Shown: piece after piece, positions 10,219-22,400 of the stretch
How the letters are laid out: every line of letters begins with the position of its first letter
Position numbering within the stretch: the first letter of the stretch is position 1
From: Tubulanus polymorphus
Taxonomy: Eukaryota > Nemertea > Palaeonemertea > Tubulaniformes > Tubulanidae
DNA length: 64,000 nt
Direction: 5' to 3'
Assembly (NCBI RefSeq): GCF_964204645.1
Contig: NC_134025.1
Coordinates: forward strand, 28,984,001 to 29,048,000
The notes under the pieces: generated by a model
What the model was told of the DNA's origin: nothing
Seen by the model: only the letters and a program-made list of their open reading frames with translations
The model's database searches: none
Translations under genes and position numbers: made by a program

Positions 10219-11283
10219 ATGTCAGCAACGAAGAATACGACATTCTCTGATGGTAGTGTGTGGCATCCTGACCCGCGATGTGGCAAAACGATGCATCCGC
10301 TCTCCGAGTTTTCAACCACAGACTCTTATTATCGCTATCAACTATCAATGATTCTTCTTCGTACTTTTCTATACCCGATCGGTTTTTTTGCTAATTTCTT
10401 TTCGTTTGTGGTTTTGAGCGTGATGTCGCTTCGCGGAAGCAGTGTGGTATATCTGAGATGTTTAGCGGTATCAGATATGGTCACCTGTATTTCAGCGGTT
10501 TTTGGGCGCCCGCTATTTTGGTTGTACAGGCGAACGCGATATTTCGACCATCTCAAGAATAAACCTTATATTCACATGTTGTTCTATCCACATTTCTTCA
10601 TTGTGGATTCCATTTATCAAAGTTCCATGCACGTAAGTGGAATGTTTTTACTGGCTTTGTCCGTTGATCGCTTCATCGCCATCAGAAAGCCTTTGCTCGC
10701 GCGACGGTTGTGCTCTGAGGAAAAAGCAAAAAAGACGGCTGTTGGTGTAATGTTGGTGACGTCAGCCTTATGCATTCCTAAATTCTGGGATATCAGAGTT
10801 TACAAGCGTTTACACAAATGTACTGGTATTTTATTCGTTACTGTAAAAGCTTACATTGTACATAATCCGACTTATGCTTTATGGTACGATGTAATTCTCA
10901 CTAAAGTTGTACTTACTACGTTCCCTGGTCTGATCATACTTTCCTGTAACCTGCTCATGTTGGATACAATTCGTAAAGCAACATCCGAAAGAACGAATCT
11001 TTCGAATTCAACAGAAAAACCGGACACGAAACAAGGCCAACAAATAACCAAAGTAATCATTGTATTAGCTACGATATATCTTGTATCAGCCCTATTCGAT
11101 TGCTACAACACGTTCTCGTGGTTTTCGCCAGTTTTATTGAAGTATCGTCCAGTAGAGGTTGGGAACTTGCTTCTTTGTGTCAATTCTGTAATAAATTTTT
11201 TCGTCTATCTCGCCATTCGTCGCGGTTTTGCGAAAACATTTCTATGGTGTATAACTTGTACACTTCTTGGTAAATCTGGTTAG
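10219..11283 (+). CDS. orphan class A GPCR, copy 2
   Basis: Intronless, 354 residues, same length as copy 1 and aligned from end to end. It shares DRF, LAVSD and NSVINFFVY and the N-terminal PDPRCGK. Changes concentrate in the N-terminus, the start of TM3 (HFFIVDSIYQSSMHVSG), the second extracellular loop (KCTGILFVTVKAY) and TM6-ECL3 (YLVSALFDCYNTFSWFSP), which are ligand-facing parts. TM2, the second intracellular loop through TM4, and TM7 through the tail are almost unchanged, often at the DNA level. This suggests a fairly recent tandem duplication with altered ligand contact or partial gene conversion. Coupling and ligand are unknown. Confidence 0.9.
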   Translation: MSATKNTTFSDGSVWHPDPRCGKTMHPLSEFSTTDSYYRYQLSMILLRTFLYPIGFFANFFSFVVLSVMSLRGSSVVYLRCLAVSDMVTCISAVFGRPLFWLYRRTRYFDHLKNKPYIHMLFYPHFFIVDSIYQSSMHVSGMFLLALSVDRFIAIRKPLLARRLCSEEKAKKTAVGVMLVTSALCIPKFWDIRVYKRLHKCTGILFVTVKAYIVHNPTYALWYDVILTKVVLTTFPGLIILSCNLLMLDTIRKATSERTNLSNSTEKPDTKQGQQITKVIIVLATIYLVSALFDCYNTFSWFSPVLLKYRPVEVGNLLLCVNSVINFFVYLAIRRGFAKTFLWCITCTLLGKSG

Positions 11284-11410
11284 CAAGAAACACAATATCC
11301 TTCAATTGAACTCATTGTGATTACTTTATAAAGAAGATCGGCCCGTCTATCTGTCAAAATGATGCACATGACGAACAATCCGCGACCCTTGTCGCAAGGA
11401 GGTAATTACA

Positions 11411-11416
11411 AATAAA
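11411..11416 (+). terminator. polyadenylation signal AATAAA
   Basis: AATAAA about 130 bases past the stop of GPCR copy 2; the likely cleavage signal for that transcript. Confidence 0.4.
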
Positions 11417-12016
11417 GATATAAAGAAATTCATCATCATACCATGCTGGCAGCAGACTCAAACATATCTAATATAGTCACATTCGCAAAGCAATTTCAGA
11501 GTTGTATTTTCAATTCACCGGTACCCGTCGTTCAAAGATATTTAGCGTATTAAATACACAATAGTTTTGAAACGTGTCCTTCAAGCAACATTTATAGATT
11601 TTACTTCGCATTGGAAATCTGATTTAGAAAATTACTTCGATAGTTTTGGAACAATATAGGCTATATACACGGAATCTATCTGAACATGTTACCAAGTAGA
11701 TTTAATCCTAATCAAATAAGCACATTTCATTGTAATCCACGCATGAAAATATCGATGCTAGATTCAGTGAATTCTTTCAGTCAAATGTCTATTGATTTAT
11801 CATTATAATATACTCGCATAGGAGAGTAAGATTGAGAACAAAGGTGTGCTAAAGCTGTCGGATCTCTAATAGCCGGTGTAGCTCTACTAAATAATCTATA
11901 GTTTCACCTGTTATTTATCAGACCAGCTAGACCTCTTGATCTAACTCTTAACTATTTACACAGGTAGTTCTCCATCCGTAAGTTAACCTTCGTTCTGAAC
12001 TCGCCCAGTAAGCACC
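11417..12016. promoter_or_regulatory. upstream region of the Kielin/chordin-like gene
   Basis: 600 bases between the GPCR 3' end and the start of the Kielin/chordin-like CDS. The promoter must lie here or in an unseen 5' UTR intron. I recognise no core element. Confidence 0.3.
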
Positions 12017-13469
12017 ATGCCGCTGAGTTGCTGGCATATAACACTTGTAGTTTTTACCCAGCTGTATATTGTTCCATCTTGTCTTCAATATGAAGGAGTT
12101 ACAGCACAAGAAACCGACTATGTTTCAGGTAAATTTTTAGACTAATATCTGGAATGTACTTGTTTCAAATAGCAGGCCCTTTCTGACAATAACTAGAATA
12201 TCATTACTAGTGTCAGTGTGACTCATCATTGGAATATGAACATGACGGCCATTCATTGATCATGAATCAAATGATGAAATAATTACTAATTCAATATGAT
12301 ATCTTGGATTTTTTTGAATTTTACTAAGAATATACGTATGCTATATAGGCCCTAGATATTGTTTTCGTTGAAAACGACCGGCACAAGAATAAATCATGAT
12401 AAATCTGTTGTGAGTCAAGTGTTCTGATAATATTATCTAAAATAACCATTCGGCACACGCGATGTTATTTGCTTTTTGTTTCATTGAATAAACGTTCTCA
12501 AGTGAACGTGAACGAATTTTATACCTTGGTTCAGTAGCAGGTGCTCGGATCATAAAATAAATATCGCCGCACTTGTTTGATAAAGGTCACGTTGTACGGT
12601 ACACAATCCCACAATGAAAAGTAAACACCTATTTTGGTAAGAGGATTATTTAGTACCATACTTGAAAAATCTCAAACCCGGTGTTTATTTTAACTCAATG
12701 TGGGATTTTTAGGCCCAGTCCACTTTAGGATAAAAATCAACTACTTCACGCTTGATGTTATGATAAACGAGTTTGAATCATCCTTATCCACAGGTCTATA
12801 CCTGGATATGTAAATATCGTATACATATATTTGTTATTGTTCAGCCTCAAACCGTGTTGCAGTCCTAGAAGCAGATATCAGGCGACTTTACGAAGATGTA
12901 CTCAACTTGAAATCCGAGGTGAAATGAGATTCATATGAAACATTCAAAACCCCCTTTACAGCAGAACTAACTCAGTCCATATCCATGTCATTGTAGAATC
13001 GACAGTTGCATCTACGATTGTATAATCTTGAACAATGCGCGTGCAAAAACGTTACTTCATCAGTTTTACCGAAATCATGCAAGTTTCGATTGAAAGAAAT
13101 TAAACACGGTGATGAACTTTTGGACGGGTGTACTAGATGCATCTGCCAGGTAAGAAATGATGGTATATTCTACCATTTTGTTTGGGGGATAAATGTGACC
13201 TGCATTCAAAAGCGGAACGGTATGTATTTTGTAGAACGGTCGAATGCGTTGCGAAAAAGATCGAAATCCCAACTCGAATTGCCATGATGTAGGAGCATGT
13301 ATACACCAAGGACGTCAGCACGATAATGGCAGTATTGTCGAGACAAGTGATTCATGCTCGACCTGTAAATGCATCTCCAGTGAAATCATCTGCCAGAATG
13401 TACCCTGCCCTCAACTTCACTGTTCCAATCCAAAATACATTCGGGGAAAATGTTGTCCGGTGTGCGAAG
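12017..13469 (+). other. KCP: KCP exons 1-4: signal peptide, coiled coil, first VWC modules
   Basis: Exons are 12017-12128, 12845-12918, 12997-13149 and 13235-13469. Exon 1 encodes the signal peptide ([15 protein letters not shown]). Exon 2 and the start of exon 3 encode a leucine-heptad helix ([20 protein letters not shown], then [11 protein letters not shown]). Exon 3 holds the first half of VWC 1 (DGCTRCICQ). In exon 4 this module continues only to [14 protein letters not shown] and lacks the usual CCxxC end, so VWC 1 is partial. Exon 4 then carries a complete VWC 2 (SCSTCKC to KCCPVCE). Confidence 0.85.
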
Positions 13470-16400
13470 GTATTTAGAACACCGAAATTCACTCAATCAG
13501 AAGTTACATATCCCACTAATAACAGAATTTATCTATCATATTAGCACCAGAATTATATTGTACTCGTGACGGAAAAGTATATGCGAATCGAGAGAGTTTC
13601 TTTCCGACTAAATGTAATAAGTGCACTTGCCTACACGGAAGAGTCAGTTGCAACGCCGTGCTGTGCCCAGCCCTTACGTGTTTGCATCCATTAGAAATAA
13701 TTAATCAGTGCTGCCCATCCTGTGCAGGTAAATCCCACCGCATTATACTGACATTTATCCATCAAGAAAAAAGAGCTGCATAGTTCGCACGATTCTTTGT
13801 CATTATCACCAGGTTGTACTAAGGATGGACAGGACTATAAGAATGGTGAAACATGGAGATCGGTTTGTAATGAATGCATTTGTAGAAATGGCACTGTAAC
13901 GTGTAGAGGTCAGCAATGTCCACAAGTTTACTGTACTCATCCAGTTACTCCAGCTGGTGAATGCTGTCCCGTGTGTGACAAAGGTATGAAATAGTACTTT
14001 CTTTATAAATAGAAGTGTATAAAACCGCGTACTGAAATATTCATGTAGTATATATTTTGTTGTTGTTGTTGTTGTTGTATAGATTGTAATTATCTGGGAC
14101 AGAGATGGAGGCACGGTGACCAGGTTCCCAATAAAGGCTGTCAGACGTGTAAATGTTTAGAAAGTAGTATAACATGTAGAGATATCTCCTGTGAAATACC
14201 GAACTGTAAGGATCCAGTACAGTTACCTGGTAAATGCTGTCCAAGTTGTCACGATGGTAGGTCTCGTTGACATATATCGTTATTCTGTGATTTATAGATT
14301 TTCACTCTTCACTGTTATCATAATGGCATTACAGGATGTTTTTATGGACAGATCCGTAGGAATGGTGAAGTATTCAAGCCGGATAAGTGTACGGTTTGTC
14401 GTTGCGTAGACGGCACGGTTTCTTGCGACGGGGTGACGTGTACAACAAACTGTTATGATCCAGTAACTACAAATGACGAGTGTTGTCCAGTATGTCCTCG
14501 GAGTAAGCAGGAACGTTTCCAGTATTTCATGTCAGTATCATACCGAGGCCGTTTTTATACAAATCGTTCTCTTTCAGATTTGGAGTGTAATAACAGGGGA
14601 CGTATATATCAAGATGGAGAAGAATTTGAGTCGGTCGCTTGTGAACGATGTGTATGCCAAAAAGGTCGCATTGAGTGTAACGCTTTAGTTTGTCCTGAAG
14701 TTACGTGTTCTAGACCTGTGCAACCACTCGGAAAATGTTGTCCATCATGTGACGGTACATTTAACTAATATTGCATTGAAGGATTTATTCAAATGTCTTA
14801 TCGAGAATTCGTTTCAACTCATACAATCTTTTTAGTTTGTGATTATGATGGACAGACGTTTCTTACTGGTGAATGGTTCGTTCCGAGTTATAATCCTTGT
14901 ATGAACTGCAGCTGCATCGGGAATCTAGTGAAATGCACCACGATTAGATGCGGTCCTTTACCCGATGATCTGCCTTGTTCACGACCGAGTAGACGTCTAG
15001 GAGAGTGCTGTCCTTCTGTTTGTTACAGTAAGCGAAACGTTGGAAGGGCATCAGTAAAATGAGATATGTATTATGGTAATCTAGATGTCATTTGATTATG
15101 ATTAAAGGCTGTAAAGATGGTGAAGTTGAACGGGATGATGGGACACAATGGCCGAGTAGAGTCGACCCATGTAAGACGTGTACGTGTGATAAAGGACGTA
15201 TCAACTGCCAAACAAATCGATGTCCATCATTCTGTAGACACGGGATCAAACGTCCTGGCAGTTGTTGTAGAGACTGTTCAGGTAAGTCATGGGAAAAATG
15301 GATGGTCGATGACAAAAGTCTTCTTAACTATTCAACTAAACCTACTGGAAATATAATCTATTCTATTCATATCTTAGACTGTATGTATGAAGGAAAGGTT
15401 TACGGGAATTATCAGACATTTAACAAAACTGAAAGTGATGGCCAATGCTCCAAATGTTCGTGTATTCAGGGCAATATTCAGTGTCGAGATACAACATGCC
15501 CGATATTGAATTGTGTACTTCAGGATACTCCACCAGAGAGCTGTTGTCCAGTGTGTTCAGGTAATACTTTAAATTCCATCAGCATTTGTGAGAATGACAA
15601 AACTACTGCTAATATTTTTCTTTGAAAATCTTCAGAATGTTACGTAGAGGGACTGACGTATAAAGACGGGGAACTAATTCCAGATGGAAACCCGTGTACG
15701 AGTTGCAAATGTGCAAAATACGGTTGGTTCCATTGAAATGAATGAACCTTTAAGTAAGAGTTTGCCTTCATGCGTCATGTTTAACCTTTGTTTTTTTTAA
15801 TCTAAGGTGTGGTATCCTGCATTGAGGAGAAATGTCCACCATTAACTTGCAGCCATCCAGTATCTGAGCGGAATACGTGTTGCCCATCGTGTTCGAGGTG
15901 TTTTTACGACGAAAAAATTTTCGAAAATGGAAAAGAGTTCATAGATCAGCGTGATCATTGTTTAAAATGCATTTGCAAGGTTATTATCATTTGATAGGAG
16001 CCCCACGAACCTAAGAATTATTGTTAAAGAATCCTTTGTTCCTATTCCAGGATGGTAGCGTAGATTGCGTAAGCGTAGATACTGAATGTCAGCCATCTTG
16101 TTCGCATCCTTCTCGCATTTCTGAGCAATGTTGTCCCGTTTGTAATAGCTGTGACTATCGTGGCCTTGCCTATCTGAATGGTCAGGAATTCAGGCCTGAC
16201 CCTTCAGACTTATGTAGGGTATGCGTTTGCGAGGTGGGTAAAGTTTAAGAGACAATATTTCTAGATTCAACTGAATTGAACCACGTATATTCTCTTTGAA
16301 TGTAATCACGAAGGTTGGAAGCGTGCGGTGCAGTCGTGAAGAATGTCCTGAAACTTGTAGCCATCCGATCAAGAAAGAGGGAGCATGTTGCCCCGTGTGC

Positions 16401-19400
16401 AATGGTTGTGACTATTTGGGTTCAATTTATTCGCACGATCAGACATTCAACCCTCCCCATGATGATCTATGTACAACGTGTACTTGTAAAGTATGAAACA
16501 TATTATGATGACTTATATGATGACAATACCATGAAGATAGTACGTCAAGTATTCAGATAAAGATGTATGAGCTATTGTTTACTAATTTTGCAGAGAGGTA
16601 GTGTTTCTTGTAAAACAGAACAATGTATAACGCGATGCAGCCATCCGCTTAGAATGCGAGATCAATGTTGTCCTGTTTGTGATGGGTGCGAATTCGAGAG
16701 GAGCTTCTACCTAAACGGCCAAAGATTCCGCCCTGATCCATGTAGAAAATGTGCATGCGAGGTAAGAACGTCAAAACGTGTGTCTTATTCATTGCTAGAA
16801 GCGCAGATATTACTTGTGTTTAAAACATTTGGTTTAGAATGGGGATGTAAAATGTGAAACAGAAATCTGTATAAGTGATTGTGCAAACCCTGTGCAGATT
16901 GAAGATCAGTGTTGCCCTGTTTGTGAGGACTGTCAGTATAAGGGAAGCAGGTATCTGAATAATGATGTTTTCCGCCCTAAGAACGACCCGTGTTATGTAT
17001 GCAACTGTCTGGTACGTATCGACTTGAATTATCCGTAATCATTTCGATTAAAATAAGATGAAATGAAATGAGATGCCTTCATTTAGAATGGTGACGTGAC
17101 ATGTACAAGTGAATCGTGTCCACCTAGTAGATGTTCCCACCCGGTCCAGCATTTCGATGGTTGTTGTTCCGTATGCGACGGATGTTTTTATGATTCTCAG
17201 CAATATCTAAACGGTCAAGTATTCCGGCCTAATACAGATGATCTTTGCAATAAATGCTTGTGTCAGGTAAAGAAATGCAGCAGCATACGTCTACGTCGAG
17301 ATATTCGTGTGATTGGTAGGTCTATATGTTCTGTGCTGTTTTTAGGATGGTAATGTATTCTGCGAGAAGGAAACATGTGATACGAAGTGCACCCACCCGG
17401 TAGACAGACCATGTTGCCCAGAATGTGATGGGTGTAAATTCGATGGCAATGACTACACTACAGGAGAAAGTTTTAACCCTTTTACTAACGACCCGTGTGC
17501 TCTGTGCACCTGTCAAGTAAGCAATTCTTGGAATAATCGAATAGATCAAAATAAAGATGATATAAGTTCCGACACCTAATTATTAGATCAGTTTTTTAAA
17601 ATGCAGTGTATGAAACGTTAGGTATGGTTGTGGTCGTAAGAAATCCATGGTTGAAGTCTTTAAGAAAGCCACATGGCGACAGAAACTATAGAACGTGTTA
17701 AGACATTTCTACAGCTCAGTCAAATCAAAATGTCAAGATTGTCAAAGTTGTCAGAGAGAAATGGCGACCAATGTGGATCCTGAAATATGATTAACCTTAC
17801 TTTCACCTAGTGAATCGATTGATTGATTTCCTCTGAAGCGAGTTGGTCTCACAGGGCTAGAGGTTATTTACCTCTGCTTTGAACTGCTAGTCTCTTATTC
17901 ACTCATATACTTTTTAGAAAGGTAACGTAACCTGTAAACAAGAAGAATGTCGAACGCCCTGCGCGTACCCGATACCACCTCCCAGCGGGGCTTGTTGCCC
18001 TATATGCGCTGGTTGTTTGTACGACGATCGAATTTACATGAACGATGAAATATTCAAACCGAATCCGTCTGATCCATGTATGCAGTGTCGATGCCGAGTA
18101 AGTCAATAATACTTTACGGGTTCATTAGCGAAATCGCTGTTGCGAAATTGAGAAATTGTTGATTTGCGATATGTTTTGTTTAGAGGGGTGATGTGACGTG
18201 TGATTCAGTGCAATGCCGCGCAGAATGCTCGCATCCCGTCGACAAACGAATCGATGAATGTTGTTTGACTTGCGACGACTGTAAATACGAAGGTGCCATC
18301 TATGAGAATGAACAGAATTTTCTACCAAACGCCGACAAGCCATGCTTTCAGTGTAAATGCGAGGTAAATAGACACGGCTTATGTTTCTACTACTGAATGC
18401 GTTAATCAATGGTTCTGTCTTTTTATCGTACCCGCAAACAGTGGAAAACAATCCATCAACCGAAGCTAATTTTCTGTCAGACTCTATTTGCTTACATTGA
18501 CCAATTGACCGCATATGTTCTGAATCCCGCCACATTGACACTTCCACATATAAATCAGAAGATAGCATCGTTCTTCGCATGTTGCTAAAGGCCATCAAAA
18601 ATTCATATATCAGTGGAAGCTTATATGCCAAGACGCTAATGGATATTGGTAAAAAAAAGTCACTCAGCGGTAAAAAACAACTTTAATGTTTTCCGGCGCG
18701 ATGTAAAAGATTCCTCTAAATGCTGTTTGTCCTTGTACGAACTGATGACTTGTTAAGAATAGGTTTTTTCCTTTCAATTTCAGAATGGTAGCGTGTTGTG
18801 TTCTAATGTTCTTTGCGATATCGAATGTAATAGCCCAGTAAATGTAGACGGGGAATGTTGCCCTCAATGTAAAGATTGCCTTCATATGGGAACGAGATAT
18901 TCCAATTTACAGACATTCTACCCCGAATCAGGAAATCCGTGCTACGAGTGCTCTTGTAAGGTAATAATAATCCCGTAACTCAGTCAGGTATGAAAACGGA
19001 AGTGACGTTGTGAGCGTGTCTATCTACCACGAAAACTCGTCGTAGAATAGTAAAGAAAATCACCTTCGATCGTAAATGAGTCACACTTTCAATTTTCGCA
19101 ATCGTGTTCTGAAAACCTTGTATACTGTAGTTTGGTAACGTCGAGTGTCACCAGAAGGCATGCACTGAACAGTGTAGTCATCCAGGTGACCATGATGAAT
19201 GTTGTCCGGTTTGTGATCGATGTAATTACGAAGGGAAAATCCTGATAGATGGACAGAAATTCCGGCCAAATCCAAACGATTCCTGTTACGAGTGTGTCTG
19301 TCAGGTAATAGCGAGTTTTAACGAGTAAATTCACCCAAATTCTTACAACTTTACGTATCGGGGATCGTTTTCAGTTCGCATACGTACTTTCCCGAAATAA

Positions 19401-22400
19401 CCGAAGGACCTTATACTCTCAATTATAGAAAGGAAGTGCTATCTGTCAGAAAACTGTCTGTAATCAGCAATGTAGCCATCCAATTATACCAAAGGACAGG
19501 TGCTGTCCAGAATGTGACGCATGCCAGATTGGTTCTCGTGTCTTCCTAAACGGGGAGAGATTTGATGATGAGAGATCATTGTGTAAAACATGTCAGTGTC
19601 AGGTAATTGCATCTATTCACCTAGTACCTACCATAAAAGGCCCTTTCGAAAATAACCCTTCTTCGGGGTAAGAAGTTCATACCCGGAGTATTTAGCAACC
19701 ACGATGTCAACGGTTGCTTCTCTTATTAACAAGTCCCTCGATCAGTACACGACTTTCCAATTACTGAACTGGATCTAAGATCAATGGTTACTACAAAGTG
19801 CGCATACAACGTGAAGAAACGTGAATTTTTACGTCGCAGAGATTTCGTTGACACGAAGTTTGTTTAATCTGGGAAGAATTTCTATCTGTTGCGTGCTTCT
19901 TAAGCACACTGTTCATTTCTATTGAAAGCGGGGATTTTTTTGCGCCGTAAGCTGAAAATTCTGTTTCGTTTGTAGTCAGTTTTTTGCAATTGCAACATCG
20001 CTCGAAAAATCCAATACATTTTGTACTCGTTAACATAACACATGTCATAATCAAATTACATCGTTATGATACTATTGAAAAACATGAAAAAATAATGACT
20101 GAATATTAAAACAAAATGTATTAATACTATATTTAATATGCATTGAATTAGTCTGGTAACGTGCTGTGTGGACCGATCGAATGTAAGACCGACTGTAACA
20201 ATCCAGTTTTGATACCCGGAGAATGTTGCCCTGTATGTGACAGCTGTCAGTATGGGGACAAATACTTTCGTAACGGAGAAACAATTATTCCAGATCGACG
20301 CGAACCGTGCAATATCTGTAAATGTCAGGTGAGATCTTTGTCCGAATTTATTGAAAATTGCTGGACGAAACGTGACTGAAAATTTAAGATATGAAATCCG
20401 GAAATAGCTTAGTCGTTGATGATTTGATTACTACGTCTAGGCCGGGATATCTTAATCATGTTAGATTACGAGCAATAAGTGAATACAAATCTCTTATTAA
20501 GTCGCTGCACCCAAAATATCTATGTTGTTGTTGTTGTTTTTAGAGAGCGATGACGTCATAATTCGCTTGTCATGTTGATATAATTGTGTATATGTCATGT
20601 TAATTGATTCAGGACGGGACACTTTCTTGCGAAATGGAAATATGCGTCGTATCCTGTACTCATCCCGTAAGCAGTAGAGGCAAATGTTGTCCGACTTGTG
20701 AGTCGTGTCAATTCGTCGATGGTAAAGTATACCCAAACGGTGGCCAATTTACTCCGATCGATGACAAATGTGACATATGTCTGTGCAGAGTAAGTGTAAT
20801 CGTGGGAAATACTATGAAAACGCCGCCGCAAATGCGTGTACAATAATTCCTTTTCGCATTACAGAACGGAAATGTCTCGTGTGCGAAGAAAGTTTGCGAG
20901 ATGAACTGCACGAATCCGCTTCCAGATCGGGGGCAATGTTGTCCGAATTGTAGCGGATGTTTTTATGGCGAACGTGTTTACGGAAATGATGATATAATTC
21001 CCTCGGCGCCCGACGAATGTCGAATCTGTCGCTGCCAGGTAATGTTTGCTCAAGAAAATTAGGTATATCGTCATTTCGGTATACGTGGTTGCCCTTTATT
21101 TACGACCTAACTATAACAGTTCTCGAAAACTTTCGCCTAATGCAGTAAATGATGTATGGTTTTAGGGGGGAAACATCATTTGCGAGAAACCTGAATGTAA
21201 AAACGAATGCAGTCATCCAATTCCTGGTAAATGTTGTCCGTCGTGCGAGAAATGTCAACTAAACGATGTTATATATGAAAACGGTGAAAGGTTTCAGCGA
21301 CCTGAAGATAAATGTCATATGTGTGAATGCACCGTAAGCTCATGTTGAATTCATCAATTCAAGATTCAAAATTTCATCTGCTATTGTTTCAAAGAAAACC
21401 ACACCTATAATATCTGACTGATTGCATATAGCATTATATTTCACTTGAAACAATCAACATTTCAGGGTGGAACGATTAAATGTTGGCAGGAAATGTGTAC
21501 GCAGACGTGCAGCCATCCGGTGTTTGATGAAAACAAATGTTGTCCTGTTTGCGACTCTTGTCAGTTTAACGATGGTCAGCTCATTGAAAACTCAGTTGAG
21601 ATGCGTCCGGATCCGGATAACGATCCGTGTCGTGTATGCAAATGTAAGGTACGCGACGTAAAATAGTTGAAATAAGCATGATTAGATTATCTTCCCGCCC
21701 ACACGCACTACACTACAAGCAACGAGATTATAAATATTTCCATCCTTAATTGGATCTGTCATTTCGCTAAAATCCTTGTCTTTGCAAACGCTACGCGAGT
21801 GATTAGTGTGGTAATTAATTTATAAAGCTGAACTGGAATACAAATTTACGCTGGTGATGGAGCCGCCGTATTAGATTTCGGTCACACTCACAAGTCGCAA
21901 GGGGATCCAGCGTAGCTCTAACCCATGCAGCTATCACCACTGTGTAGAGTAATGAGATAATTTTGAATATTTACAATTATATGACATAAAACATCATGGA
22001 CATTTTCACGCATATTCTAAGTCTGTCGAACTTAACAATCCTCGCTCCACAGTTCTTAAAAAAGATTTTTTTGGTTAAATCTAACACTGTAGTTCAAATA
22101 TTGGAAATAAATAAATTCTCTGCTGATTTATTTGCTAGGATGGTAATTTAGCCTGTGAATATGAAGATTGTCCTAGCATGTGTTCAGACCCTGTTCCTAA
22201 AAATAGTACATGTTGTCCCGATTGTTCGAAGTGCTTATATAATGGAATAATACGTAGCAATGGAGAGACTTTCCGATCGAAAAATGATTCATGTTATTCG
22301 TGTATTTGCCAGGTAAGGAATAAGCTCATATCGATTTCCCTAATCTTGTTGAAAGCCATAAATTCTGTCAGCTTTTTAATTCTTTTTTGTATTCAAGGAT

